Of a DNA stretch of 57,521 nucleotides, positions 37,335 to 46,022 are shown piece after piece. Position numbers and translations under genes: made by a program. The notes below the pieces were generated by a model. It saw only the letters and a list, made by a program, of their open reading frames with translations. It was not told where the DNA came from and searched no databases. The DNA lies in NCBI GenBank assembly GCA_903882935.1, contig CAIRZB010000017.1, forward strand, positions 1 through 57,521, written 5' to 3'. Origin of the DNA: an uncultured Parafilimonas sp. (GTDB lineage Bacteria > Bacteroidota > Bacteroidia > Chitinophagales > Chitinophagaceae). Position 1 is the first letter of the stretch, and each line of letters starts with the position of its first letter.

Positions 37335-38837
37335 ATGCAAATGGAAGCAGTACACCAACTTGAGGGCCTTTTTTCGGCTGTACAGTTGCAACAGGTTTTT
37401 CCTGATGGCAAAACATTCCCCGATTGCTTGCCCAAGTACCCCTTGCAAGTAATAAACGATAAGTATATTAGCCAACAGGCTTTGCCATCTTTTAGCTTGC
37501 AAGCCTTTGTGCAGGAGAATTTTCTGCCGCCGCCTGAATACAAAACAGGCTATACTACGGATATTAACGAGCCAGTTGAAAAACATATTGAGCATTTGTG
37601 GGATGTGCTAACCAGGTACCCAGCACCTGAAAACAGTTCGCTCATAGCACTGCCCAACCCCTACATTGTGCCCGGTGGCCGCTTTAGGGAAATTTATTAT
37701 TGGGACAGTTATTTTACCATGCTGGGCCTGCAAGTTTCGGGCCGGGTGGCCATGATGCAAAACATGGTAGATAATTTCGCCTACCTGATTAACAATATTG
37801 GCCATATACCCAATGGTAACCGCCAGTATTACGCAGGCAGGTCGCAGCCGCCGTTTTATGCATTAATGGTGCAGTTGCTGCGGGAGAACAAAGGCGACAG
37901 CGTATTGGTTAATGCACTGCCCAGCCTTGAAAAAGAATACGCTTTTTGGATGCGCGGTAAGCAGCAGCTGCACGAAACCAACACCCAAGTTAACCGGTTG
38001 GTGCTTTTACCCGACGGGGCTGTGTTAAACCGTTATTGGGACGAATACGATACCCCCCGGCCGGAGGCCTACAGGGAGGACATTGAATTGGCCCATAAAA
38101 GTACCGAGGCACCGCAAACTGTTTTTAGAAACCTGCGCGCCGCAGCCGAGTCGGGCTGGGATTTTAGCAGCCGCTGGTTTGCCGACGGTACCACTTTTGA
38201 AACAATACACATAACCGATATTATACCTGTGGACCTTAATTGCTTGTTGTTCTATTTGGAGCAAACGTTGGCAGAAGGTAATAGGCTGGCAGGCAACCCC
38301 GCAGGCGCCGCCATTTACACGTCGCTGGCGATAAAGCGTAAATTAGCCATAGAACGGTATTGTTGGAACGAAACAGCCGGTTTTTATGTGGATTATGATG
38401 CCGCGGCAAACACATTTAAGGATGATATAACAATGGCGGGCGTTTTTCCGCTTTTTTTTGGGATAGCTTGCAACGAATGCGCCGAAAAAGTGGCGGTGGC
38501 GTTACATGCAAAGTTATTAAAAAGTGGTGGGTGTGTAACAACCACAAAAACAAGCGGCCAGCAATGGGACAGCCCAAACGGCTGGGCACCCTTGCAGTAT
38601 ATGACGGTAAAAGGATTGGAGAAATACAACATGTTTCAACTGGCTGCCGAAATTGCAAAGCGCTGGATACACCTTAATATAAAAGTTTTTAAAGCCACGG
38701 GAAAACTAATGGAGAAGTATAATGTTGTTGATACGAATCTATTGGCAGGCGGCGGCGAGTACCCATCGCAAGATGGGTTTGGCTGGACGAACGGCGTATT
38801 GCTTAAATTTATAAAAATATTCGGGACCAAGAGATAG
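37335..38837 (+). CDS. treF: Cytoplasmic GH37 trehalase
   Basis: This is a 500-residue trehalase that would hydrolyse trehalose to two glucose. Both signature patterns are present: PGGRFREIYYWDSYF (113-127) and QWDSPNGWAP (410-419). The catalytic acid is probably Asp276 (ESGWDFSSRW) and the base Glu475 (GGGEYPSQDGF). There is no signal peptide, so it acts in the cytoplasm, like E. coli TreF. An in-frame ATG two codons in is an alternative start. It follows an MFS transporter, and the two may form an uptake and hydrolysis unit. It is the only gene here whose sugar substrate is clear. Confidence 0.93.
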   Translation: MQMEAVHQLEGLFSAVQLQQVFPDGKTFPDCLPKYPLQVINDKYISQQALPSFSLQAFVQENFLPPPEYKTGYTTDINEPVEKHIEHLWDVLTRYPAPENSSLIALPNPYIVPGGRFREIYYWDSYFTMLGLQVSGRVAMMQNMVDNFAYLINNIGHIPNGNRQYYAGRSQPPFYALMVQLLRENKGDSVLVNALPSLEKEYAFWMRGKQQLHETNTQVNRLVLLPDGAVLNRYWDEYDTPRPEAYREDIELAHKSTEAPQTVFRNLRAAAESGWDFSSRWFADGTTFETIHITDIIPVDLNCLLFYLEQTLAEGNRLAGNPAGAAIYTSLAIKRKLAIERYCWNETAGFYVDYDAAANTFKDDITMAGVFPLFFGIACNECAEKVAVALHAKLLKSGGCVTTTKTSGQQWDSPNGWAPLQYMTVKGLEKYNMFQLAAEIAKRWIHLNIKVFKATGKLMEKYNVVDTNLLAGGGEYPSQDGFGWTNGVLLKFIKIFGTKR

Positions 38838-38916
38838 CATTTGAGGCGGTAGTGTAGATGGCGTAAGGTAATAGCCTTGGCAATGGCCATGGTGAGTAAG
38901 CAACAGAAATAAATAT

Positions 38917-39945
38917 ATGGCAAAAAGCAAATTGATAACGTTACTAACCCCAGTGTTGGTGTTTTTTATGGGTACGACGGTTGCCATGGCACAAACCGAC
39001 GTACCGGATTACAGTAATTTGGATAATTGGGCAGCACACCCTTGGAAGCTGGATGCCAGTGACAGTATACCACAACCGTTGCGTGACGGTTTTGTGCCGG
39101 ATTCGTCGGTTGATGTATTCTTCATCCACCCAACAACCTACTTGGATAAAGAGCAGCCTTTTGGCTGGAATGCCCCCGTGGATGATGCTGCGCTAAACCA
39201 GAAAACCGACAACACGACCATATTAAAACAGTTGAGTATTTTTAATATAGCAGGCCGCGTATTTGCACCGCGCTACAGGCAAGCCCATATTAACGCATAC
39301 TATACGGCCGACACGGTAACAGCCCGCGCCGCGCTAAATGAGGCTTATGGAGATGTAAGGGCCGCCTTTGCGTATTATATGGCCCATTATAACAATGGCC
39401 GCCCGGTAATAATTGCATCGCATAGCCAAGGCACAACGCATGCAAAGGTTTTGTTGAGGGAGTTTTTTGATGGCAAGCCGTTGCAGCAAAAGTTGGTGGC
39501 AGCATATATAGTGGGCATACCCGTTGAGCCATACTGGTTTGCCAGCATACCCCCGTGTAACACCCCGGCCCAAACAGGTTGCTTTTGTACTTGGCGCACA
39601 TTAGCAACTGGCTACCTTACGCCTTTTGTGGAAAATGAAAAATACACGGCTGTTGTTACCAACCCACTTACTTGGGATGCTAGCCAGCCCGTAGCCAGCC
39701 GCGAAAGCAATGAAGGTGCTGTATTGTTGAACTTTAATAAAGTGTTGAAGCATGTGGCCGGTGCAACCGTGCATGGCGGGGTGCTTTGGACTGACAAGCC
39801 CCATTTTTTTGGCAACATATTTTTCACCACCAAAAATTACCATATTGCCGACTATAACCTTTATTATGCCAGCGTACGCAACAACGTAAAGCTGCGCGTG
39901 CAAACATTTTTAAAAAACTACGGGCCTGGACAACAGGGGCATTAG
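38917..39945 (+). CDS. DUF3089-family alpha/beta-hydrolase-like exported protein
   Basis: This is a 342-residue protein with a signal peptide ending AMAQ near residue 26. The DUF3089 family pattern is clear: VDVFFIHPTTYLDK near the start, FAPRYRQAHINAYY, and ASHSQGT with Ser170 as a probable nucleophile (S-H-S-Q-G). The end (NYHIADYNLYYASVRNNV) is also typical. The family has an alpha/beta hydrolase-like fold; no substrate is established. It follows the trehalase by 79 nt and precedes a histidine kinase by 9 nt, so it is probably co-transcribed with the two-component pair. A link to sensing is inference from position. Confidence 0.85.
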   Translation: MAKSKLITLLTPVLVFFMGTTVAMAQTDVPDYSNLDNWAAHPWKLDASDSIPQPLRDGFVPDSSVDVFFIHPTTYLDKEQPFGWNAPVDDAALNQKTDNTTILKQLSIFNIAGRVFAPRYRQAHINAYYTADTVTARAALNEAYGDVRAAFAYYMAHYNNGRPVIIASHSQGTTHAKVLLREFFDGKPLQQKLVAAYIVGIPVEPYWFASIPPCNTPAQTGCFCTWRTLATGYLTPFVENEKYTAVVTNPLTWDASQPVASRESNEGAVLLNFNKVLKHVAGATVHGGVLWTDKPHFFGNIFFTTKNYHIADYNLYYASVRNNVKLRVQTFLKNYGPGQQGH

Positions 39946-39954
39946 CAAGCATAC

Positions 39955-41001
39955 ATGGGCATCAAAACAAACACTACAGTGGGCAGGTTGCCCTTTTTTT
40001 TCCGAAAGGATTATTTCATAGGCAGGCTGTTGCTTAAAAGGCGCGGTCTGGCAGTAATTACTTGGGTTTACCTAGTGCTGCTGGTATATATCATAGCTGC
40101 ATTGGTATACTGGTTTATAGTGTTGGAGCAGCAAAACAACCTTATGGCGGTGCTGCGTGTGGGTGAGTTGCAAAAAAATGCGCCAGGCTATGCGCAGGAG
40201 CTTTATAACATTACTGCCCTGCACAGGCGTAAAATGATACAATACATAGGCGAGGGGTCCACTTTTTTGGTGCTTATTATATTCGGGGCATCCTTTGTGT
40301 ACAGGGCTGCCCGCAAACAAATAATATTAAGCCAGCAACAGCAAAACTTTATGATGGCCGTAACCCACGAGCTAAAAACACCCATCGCCATAACCCGGCT
40401 TAATTTGGAAACACTGCAAAAACGGGCATTGGAAGAACAGCAGCAGCAAAAGCTGATAACAAACGCTCTGCAGGAAAATAACCGCTTGAATACTTTAACC
40501 AACAACATTCTTGTGTCCGCACAACTGGACACGGGTACTTACCGTTTAAACACACAGCCGGTAAACCTTAGCGATATAGCGGAGGAGGTGGTGCTTGACT
40601 TTAAAGGCCGCTTTCCTAAACGCGATGTGCAACTGGTGGCAGAAGAAGATGTTTTTGTAAGGGGGGAGGCCACGCTGCTGCAATTGCTGTTGAGCAACCT
40701 GGTTGACAATGCTTTAAAATATTCAAGCCCGCCCGCGCCTGTGCATATTGGCCTAAGTAAAAAAAATGGGCAAGCTATATTAACCGTGGCAGACGAAGGG
40801 GAGGGGATAGCAGACGAGGAAAAGAAAAAAGTGTTCCAGAAATTTTACCGCACCGGCAATGAGGGTACCCGCAAAACCAAAGGCACCGGTTTGGGGCTGT
40901 ATCTTTGCACGAAAATTGTAAAAGACCATAAAGGCAAATTAGCTTTAACCGACAATTTGCCCAAGGGAGTGGTTTTTACCATACAGCTAAAAGCATTATA
41001 A
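39955..41001 (+). CDS. Sensor histidine kinase (two membrane segments)
   Basis: This is a 348-residue inner-membrane kinase. Membrane segments lie near residues 30-57 and 97-114, leaving a short periplasmic region (about 40 residues) as a possible sensor. The dimerisation/phosphoacceptor motif AVTHELKTPI contains His138. The ATP-binding domain shows NLVDNALKYSS (N box), ADEGEGIADEE (G1) and GTGLGLYLCTKIV (G2). It is 9 nt from the response regulator downstream and 9 nt from the DUF3089 gene upstream, which suggests one operon. The signal is unknown. It is short for the family, with no HAMP or PAS domain. Confidence 0.93.
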   Translation: MGIKTNTTVGRLPFFFRKDYFIGRLLLKRRGLAVITWVYLVLLVYIIAALVYWFIVLEQQNNLMAVLRVGELQKNAPGYAQELYNITALHRRKMIQYIGEGSTFLVLIIFGASFVYRAARKQIILSQQQQNFMMAVTHELKTPIAITRLNLETLQKRALEEQQQQKLITNALQENNRLNTLTNNILVSAQLDTGTYRLNTQPVNLSDIAEEVVLDFKGRFPKRDVQLVAEEDVFVRGEATLLQLLLSNLVDNALKYSSPPAPVHIGLSKKNGQAILTVADEGEGIADEEKKKVFQKFYRTGNEGTRKTKGTGLGLYLCTKIVKDHKGKLALTDNLPKGVVFTIQLKAL

Positions 41002-41010
41002 CGATAAATT

Positions 41011-41712
41011 ATGGAGGAAAGAGGCAACATACTGCTGGTGGAAGATGAGGAAAACATGCACGAGGCGTTAAAGTTAAACCTAGAGATGGAAGGCTACACC
41101 GTTACCTCGGCCTACACCGGCACGGAGGGGCTAAAAGCCGTGCAGAATGAATACTTTGACATTATTATAATGGATATAATGCTGCCAGAGGTAGATGGCA
41201 TTACCGTAACCGAAAACATTAGGCTGCAACACAACGATGTGCCTGTACTGATACTCAGTGCCCGCAACACCGGCAGCGACAGGGTGTTGGGCCTTAAAAA
41301 AGGCGCCGATGATTACCTTACCAAGCCATTTAACTTGGAAGAATTGTTACTGCGGGTAGAAAAGCTGGTGCAAAAAAATAAGAAACTGCAGGATAAGGAA
41401 ACCGTTGGTGACATATACGAGTTTGGTAAAAGCAAAGTTGATTTTAATGCCCAGCAAGCGGTTACTTGGCATGGCAGCCAAGTGGAATTAAGTAAAAAGG
41501 AGGCGATGTTGCTTAAGCTGCTGATTGAAAACAAAAACAAGGTGGTTACCCGCGAAAAGATACTACAGATGGTTTGGGGCTACAATGTTTACCCAACCAC
41601 ACGTACCATTGATAATTTTATACTCAACTTCCGTAAATATTTTGAGGAAGACAGCCGAAACCCCAAACATTTCCATTCGGTTAGGGGGGTGGGCTACAAG
41701 TACGTGGAATAA
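41011..41712 (+). CDS. OmpR-family response regulator
   Basis: This is a 233-residue cytoplasmic DNA-binding regulator. The receiver domain (about 1-120) has the acidic pair EDEE, phosphoacceptor Asp55 in IIIMDIMLPEVDG, SAR near the conserved Thr/Ser position, and KPFNLEELLLR with the conserved Lys. The C-terminal winged helix (about 135-233) has LSKKEAMLLKLLIENKNKVVTREKIL and RTIDNFILNFRKYFE, ending in RGVGYKYV, typical of OmpR/PhoB. It pairs with the adjacent kinase. It is convergent with a BatD-like gene, 2 nt away. The target genes are unknown. Confidence 0.95.
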   Translation: MEERGNILLVEDEENMHEALKLNLEMEGYTVTSAYTGTEGLKAVQNEYFDIIIMDIMLPEVDGITVTENIRLQHNDVPVLILSARNTGSDRVLGLKKGADDYLTKPFNLEELLLRVEKLVQKNKKLQDKETVGDIYEFGKSKVDFNAQQAVTWHGSQVELSKKEAMLLKLLIENKNKVVTREKILQMVWGYNVYPTTRTIDNFILNFRKYFEEDSRNPKHFHSVRGVGYKYVE

Positions 41713-41714
41713 GG

Positions 41715-43121
41715 TTATAGCTCCAGTTGCTTTATTACTTCTGCCAACGCATGCTGCAAAGTGGCCCTTTGTTCTGCGCCGGCAAGCGGGGAATATAGAT
41801 TTTGGTTGCACATTTTATAAATGCGCTGCGCGGTTTCAACCAACAGGGCGTCGTGGCTTTTATCCTGCAACGCTTGCAATATATCCGCTTCATAAAATGC
41901 AAAACTGTCAAGTTTTTGGCGCAAGGCCTGTGTTAACAATGCTTTTGCCTGGCTGTAAAATGCATGGTCGCTTTCAATATCGGCCAAGGCTGCTAGGTCT
42001 TTGGTAAAATCAGTTTTTTCTAACGGTGGCAACACTAGGGGCAACGGCTCTTTTAGCTCTTTGGCTGCCTGTTGTTGCTTTGTTTTTTCGCTGCGTTGTG
42101 CCTTGCCAGTTATTATCAAAATAAAAGCTACAGTTAAGGCTAGGGCAGGCACTATCCACAAGTATTTACGGTTGGTAATGTCTTCTTCAATAATCTCGTG
42201 CATTGTGGCCCGTTGTGGTTGGGTAAACTGTATGGGCAGGCTGTTAGTATGCACCGAGTCGTACTGCTGGGTTTGCGGGTTAAAAAAGGTGATATATACC
42301 GGGGGTATTATAGCACTACCTTTTTTAGAGGCAATAAAAGGTATCTCAAAGGTTTTGTTGCCTCCGCTAGGGTAGTCGTCGTGCACCAAATGTTGGGTTG
42401 TAGCAGGTTCAAAATGTTCTGTATTTGCAGGCCATTTAATCTCCGGTGCTATAACTGAGGCAATATCCCCGGTGCCGCTTACGGTAATGGTTAGGTGGCT
42501 GTTTTCCCCTACCGGTACGGTGTTGCTGTCGGCTTTAATAGCCACTGTAAAGTTGCCCACCACGCCTGTAAAATCTGCCGGTTTGCCTTTTTCGGGCAGC
42601 GGGTTAACGTTAATGGTAACGGGTTTGCTTACAGCCTCAATATCAACGGTTTGTTCAACCCCCGGATTGTTTGCAGTAACAAACTGTACCTCATTTTTTA
42701 CCGAGGCCGAATCTAACAGCAGCGGGCCTTCCCGCAGGGGTGTTAACTGCACACGGCGCAATAACACTACATGGTACAGCCTGCCGTTAATGGTTTCGCT
42801 GGCAATATCAACCACAGGCGGCAATTCAACAACCCCGCACCCGCTAAAGGCAGGTTGCCGGCCAGGGCTGGGCTCAGTATTTACGGCGCGGTATAACTTA
42901 TATTCCACCAGCAAGGCTTCGCCAATAAACACAGTGCTTTTGTTGGGTACTGCTTTTAAAAAAATAAGGTTGGTAAATGTTGTTTTGGGGTTTTGGCCTG
43001 CCTTTAACATAGGTGTGTTAAAATACGGGTCGTCAAATTGTATTGCCTGTTGCTGGGCAAATGCCGGTAAGCAATACAGCAGGGCTGCGTAAAAAACTAT
43101 ATAACGGGTAACCAAAGGCAT
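41715..43121 (-). CDS. batD: BatD-like protein
   Basis: This is a 468-residue exported protein; the ATG at 43121 starts a signal peptide ending PAFAQ, and a start seven codons upstream is possible. The periplasmic part has repeated Ig-like strands: VFIGEALLVEYKLYR, VPVGENSHLTITVSGTGDI and FEIPFIASKKGSAIIPPVYITFFNPQTQQYD, a BatD-type pattern. A membrane segment (YLWIVPALALTVAFILIITG) is followed by a cytoplasmic helical tail rich in charged residues. Bat genes are linked to aerotolerance and usually occur as batABCDE; no batA, B, C or E is nearby. It is convergent with the response regulator. BatD is the best call; the exact role is unknown. Confidence 0.8.
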   Translation of the reverse strand: MPLVTRYIVFYAALLYCLPAFAQQQAIQFDDPYFNTPMLKAGQNPKTTFTNLIFLKAVPNKSTVFIGEALLVEYKLYRAVNTEPSPGRQPAFSGCGVVELPPVVDIASETINGRLYHVVLLRRVQLTPLREGPLLLDSASVKNEVQFVTANNPGVEQTVDIEAVSKPVTINVNPLPEKGKPADFTGVVGNFTVAIKADSNTVPVGENSHLTITVSGTGDIASVIAPEIKWPANTEHFEPATTQHLVHDDYPSGGNKTFEIPFIASKKGSAIIPPVYITFFNPQTQQYDSVHTNSLPIQFTQPQRATMHEIIEEDITNRKYLWIVPALALTVAFILIITGKAQRSEKTKQQQAAKELKEPLPLVLPPLEKTDFTKDLAALADIESDHAFYSQAKALLTQALRQKLDSFAFYEADILQALQDKSHDALLVETAQRIYKMCNQNLYSPLAGAEQRATLQHALAEVIKQLEL

Positions 43122-43340
43122 GTAATAATACAAATATGGCAAAAAATGGTCATTGTGCGTGGTTAATTGTTGGTGAACAGTTTAAGGGCGCGCAGCAATA
43201 GCCATTAACGCAGCTTTCGTTTTGCAAATGCTGGTATTGCAATTTAGCCACGGGGCTCGCACAAACAGGCTGGTGGTAATTATTTATAAATTGGCTATGA
43301 CTGGCGTTTTGTATATTTTTATCGCCAATAGAAACAGGCT

Positions 43341-43823
43341 ATGCAGCTACAATTTTCGTACGATAAAAAAAAGGTGTTACAGGGCTTGCGCTACCATTTT
43401 ATATGGCAGCCTGAATTACGGGTATTGTTAGTGGTGATTCTGGCTTTTGACGCGGCCACAGCAATTTTATACTTCTGGGGTAAAATAAGGCCGCAGCCCT
43501 TTTTGCTCGGCTCGTGCATTTGGCTGTTGTTTTTGGTATCGTTTTGGTACTTAATGCCCAATGCCTTGTACAAGCGCAACCAAAAAACCTTTGGCGACAC
43601 TTTTTTGATTACATTTAAAAGCGACTATGTTTTTTTGGAAAACGAAAACGGCGAGATGAAATGGGCCTGGGGGCAGTTTACAAAATTTGCTGAAAGCCCC
43701 AACTTCTTCCACCTATATTTTTCGCCAAAATCTTTCTTTCTCGTGCCGAAGGAAAATATGGTGGATGAATTTAAGTTCGACCTCCGGCTGCTGCTAAACG
43801 ATAAAATTAAAGGAACCGCGTAG
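43341..43823 (+). CDS. YcxB-like membrane protein
   Basis: This is a 160-residue protein with two membrane segments (about 28-46 and 54-71). They are followed by a C-terminal YcxB-like domain with GDTFLITFKSDYVFLENENGEMKWAWGQFTKFAESPNFFHLYFS and FFLVPKENM. That pattern (an acidic strand, tryptophan-rich hairpin, then a phenylalanine/valine strand) is typical of the YcxB family, whose function is unknown. It stands alone: nothing on the same strand is within 200 nt on either side. It is probably anchored in the inner membrane with the domain in the cytoplasm. Confidence 0.8.
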   Translation: MQLQFSYDKKKVLQGLRYHFIWQPELRVLLVVILAFDAATAILYFWGKIRPQPFLLGSCIWLLFLVSFWYLMPNALYKRNQKTFGDTFLITFKSDYVFLENENGEMKWAWGQFTKFAESPNFFHLYFSPKSFFLVPKENMVDEFKFDLRLLLNDKIKGTA

Positions 43824-44108
43824 TCTTTTGCTAAACCTATACCATTCTACCCTGATTTGCTTACTGCGCAACTTAAACTTGCCTTAGGTAAGCTTGCCCC
43901 AAATGGCAATTATGTATCACCCACCCCTGTCTTTTAAGCACATGCCGTTATTTTTTGTAACGCCTGGCAGTATTTTTATGTAAAAAATGCATTTTGGGCG
44001 AACGTAAAAATTATATAGAATAAAGTATAATAAAAGAAATAAACGGCGAAATGAATAAATGCTTATTTTGCCAAACAGTAACAAAAACATAAAATACAAA
44101 CCAACTGT

Positions 44109-45638
44109 ATGAGTTTATTTGTAAAAAAGCCACTGAGCCAGTTGATGGCGCAGGCAGAAGATCAGGGGAAAGGATTAAAAAGAACCCTTGGAGCCGGTAA
44201 TTTGATAGCCTTGGGCATTGGTGCCATTATTGGTGCCGGCCTTTTTGTAAGAACGGCACTGGCGGCAGGGGAACATGCTGGCCCTGCTGTTACTATCTCG
44301 TTTATTATTGCGGCGGTTGGTTGTGCTTTTGCAGGGCTATGCTATGCTGAGTTTGCCTCCATTATACCTATCGCAGGTAGTGCATACACCTATGCTTATG
44401 CCACTATGGGTGAGATAATTGCTTGGATTATTGGTTGGGCGCTGATATTGGAATATGCTTTGGGTGCGGCAACTGTATCAATTAGTTGGAGTGAATATGC
44501 AAACAAGCTGCTGGGGGGGGCTATTCCATATGAATGGTGCCACTCGCCGTTTGAAAAAGCCATTGATGCAAGTACCAATATTATGCATTACGGCATCGTA
44601 AATTTACCGGCACTGGTTATTCTGCTCATCTTGTCGTTGCTGCTTATTAAGGGTACACAGGAATCTGCCACCGTAAACGCTGTTATCGTATTTATTAAAG
44701 TGGCCATCGTGTTAGTATTTATTGCAATAGGCTGGCAGTTTATCAACCCAATTAACCATACACCGTACTTTATACCCGAAAATGCCCCTGATGCGCTTAA
44801 GCCAGACGGGTCGCACTATTCATACAAAGACGTTTTTGACCACGGCTGGGGCGGTGTGCTAAGAGGCGCGGCAGTAGTGTTTTTTGCATTTATTGGGTTT
44901 GACGCAGTTTCAACTGCGGCCCAAGAAGCTAAAAACCCCAAGAAAGACATGCCGGTGGGTATTTTGGGGTCGCTTATTATTTGTACCGTGTTATACATAC
45001 TGTTTTCGTATGTGTTAACAGGCGTGGCACCATATACTGATTTTATTAAGGCTGGTAAGGAAGCCTCTGTTTCATATGCTATTGATGCATACATGCCGGG
45101 CTACCATTGGCTTAGCCTGTTTGTAACAGTTGCGATATTGGCTGGTTTTTCATCAGTGATACTGGTAATGTTGATGGGCCAGTCGAGGGTGTTTTACACC
45201 ATGAGTACAGACGGTTTGTTGCCTAAGGCTTTTTCTGATCTGCACCCTAAATTTCGTACGCCGTACAAGAGCAACATGATTTTGTTTGTTTTTGTGGGTT
45301 TGTTCGCAGCATTTATCCCCGGCGAAGTAGCTGGTGACCTAACTTCCATCGGCACATTGTTTGCCTTTGTGCTGGTTTGCATTGGTGTAATGATATTAAG
45401 GTACACTAACCCAACGTTGGTAAGGCCTTTTAAAACACCTTTGGTGCCTTTGGTACCTATACTTGGCATTATTGTTTGTTCGGCTATGATTTTCAGTTTG
45501 TCTGGCAAAACATTGCTGAGCGCATTTTTTTGGATGTTAGTTGGCTTGGTTATTTATTTTGCTTACAGCCGCAGGCGTAGTAAACTCGGTTCTGCCGGCG
45601 ATGCTTTGCCAACCGCCAGTGATTTTGAGGCAAAATAA
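44109..45638 (+). CDS. APC-family amino-acid permease (cationic amino-acid transporter type)
   Basis: This is a 509-residue inner-membrane transporter with about twelve to thirteen hydrophobic segments. The start LKRTLGAGNLIALGIGAIIGAGLFVRTA contains the conserved IGAIIGAG binding loop of the APC superfamily. AGLCYAEFASIIPIAGSAYTYAYATMGE and FFAFIGFDAVSTAAQEAKNPKKDMPVGI are diagnostic of the CAT-type branch. There is no neighbouring metabolic gene, so the substrate is not indicated by context. A stable hairpin lies about 30 nt downstream. The intergenic stretch upstream (43824-44108) shows no gene. Confidence 0.92.
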   Translation: MSLFVKKPLSQLMAQAEDQGKGLKRTLGAGNLIALGIGAIIGAGLFVRTALAAGEHAGPAVTISFIIAAVGCAFAGLCYAEFASIIPIAGSAYTYAYATMGEIIAWIIGWALILEYALGAATVSISWSEYANKLLGGAIPYEWCHSPFEKAIDASTNIMHYGIVNLPALVILLILSLLLIKGTQESATVNAVIVFIKVAIVLVFIAIGWQFINPINHTPYFIPENAPDALKPDGSHYSYKDVFDHGWGGVLRGAAVVFFAFIGFDAVSTAAQEAKNPKKDMPVGILGSLIICTVLYILFSYVLTGVAPYTDFIKAGKEASVSYAIDAYMPGYHWLSLFVTVAILAGFSSVILVMLMGQSRVFYTMSTDGLLPKAFSDLHPKFRTPYKSNMILFVFVGLFAAFIPGEVAGDLTSIGTLFAFVLVCIGVMILRYTNPTLVRPFKTPLVPLVPILGIIVCSAMIFSLSGKTLLSAFFWMLVGLVIYFAYSRRRSKLGSAGDALPTASDFEAK

Positions 45639-45669
45639 TGGTAATAACCAAAGTAAGTTATATTGTTAT

Positions 45670-45699
45670 AATGCCCCTTGCCAAAAAGCAAGGGGCATT
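45670..45699 (+). terminator. Hairpin downstream of the permease gene
   Basis: AATGCCCCTTGC (45670-45681) pairs perfectly with GCAAGGGGCATT (45688-45699) around a CAAAAA loop. No T-run follows, so termination is likely but not certain. The stretch 45700-45891 shows nothing else recognisable. Confidence 0.55.
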
Positions 45700-45891
45700 A
45701 TGCGTATATTAGATAATTGTATTTACTATTAAAGGTGCTTAGTTTATAACCCTTGCCAAAACAGGATGCCATGAATTGCAAACGAACAGTTTAAAGGGTC
45801 GGCGTAAGTATATGGCTTCTTAATTCTACCTGATTATGCATGTTATGCGCACAAAGCAGTTATGTAAAGTTAATCATTTACGGTAAAAGCT

Positions 45892-45899
45892 TATTTTTG
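45892..45899 (+). promoter_or_regulatory. Candidate -7 element of the yebC-like gene
   Basis: TATTTTTG matches TAnnTTTG. Transcription would begin near 45906, giving a leader of about 115 nt before the ATG at 46023. That leader holds the nested hairpin at 45933-45971. No TTTG -33 box is evident. Confidence 0.45.
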
Positions 45900-45932
45900 C
45901 AGCCGCTTTTACAATGTTAGGGTGTTATCTAC

Positions 45933-45971
45933 GTGTTGCCTGTGCTTGCGTAAATGCAAGCTTTGCAACAC
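45933..45971 (+). promoter_or_regulatory. Nested stem-loop in the yebC leader
   Basis: Two stacked perfect stems: GTGTTGC (45933-45939) with GCAACAC (45965-45971), and inside them GCTTGC (45944-45949) with GCAAGC (45956-45961), separated by a CTGT/TTT internal loop and capped by GTAAAT. It has no T-run, so it is not a terminator. It could stabilise the mRNA or regulate translation of the gene 52 nt downstream. Confidence 0.4.
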
Positions 45972-46022
45972 TTAACCCAAAACATACGACTCAAAACACA
46001 GAACCTAAAAAGTATACTCGCC

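Noticed and set aside
42472-43092. 206-codon plus-strand frame
   Set aside because: It lies wholly inside the BatD-like gene on the other strand; its composition follows the antisense of that gene.
45954-46022. Upstream start for the YebC-like protein
   Set aside because: The family begins MGRIFEVRK-like at 46023, and the upstream part overlaps the leader hairpin.
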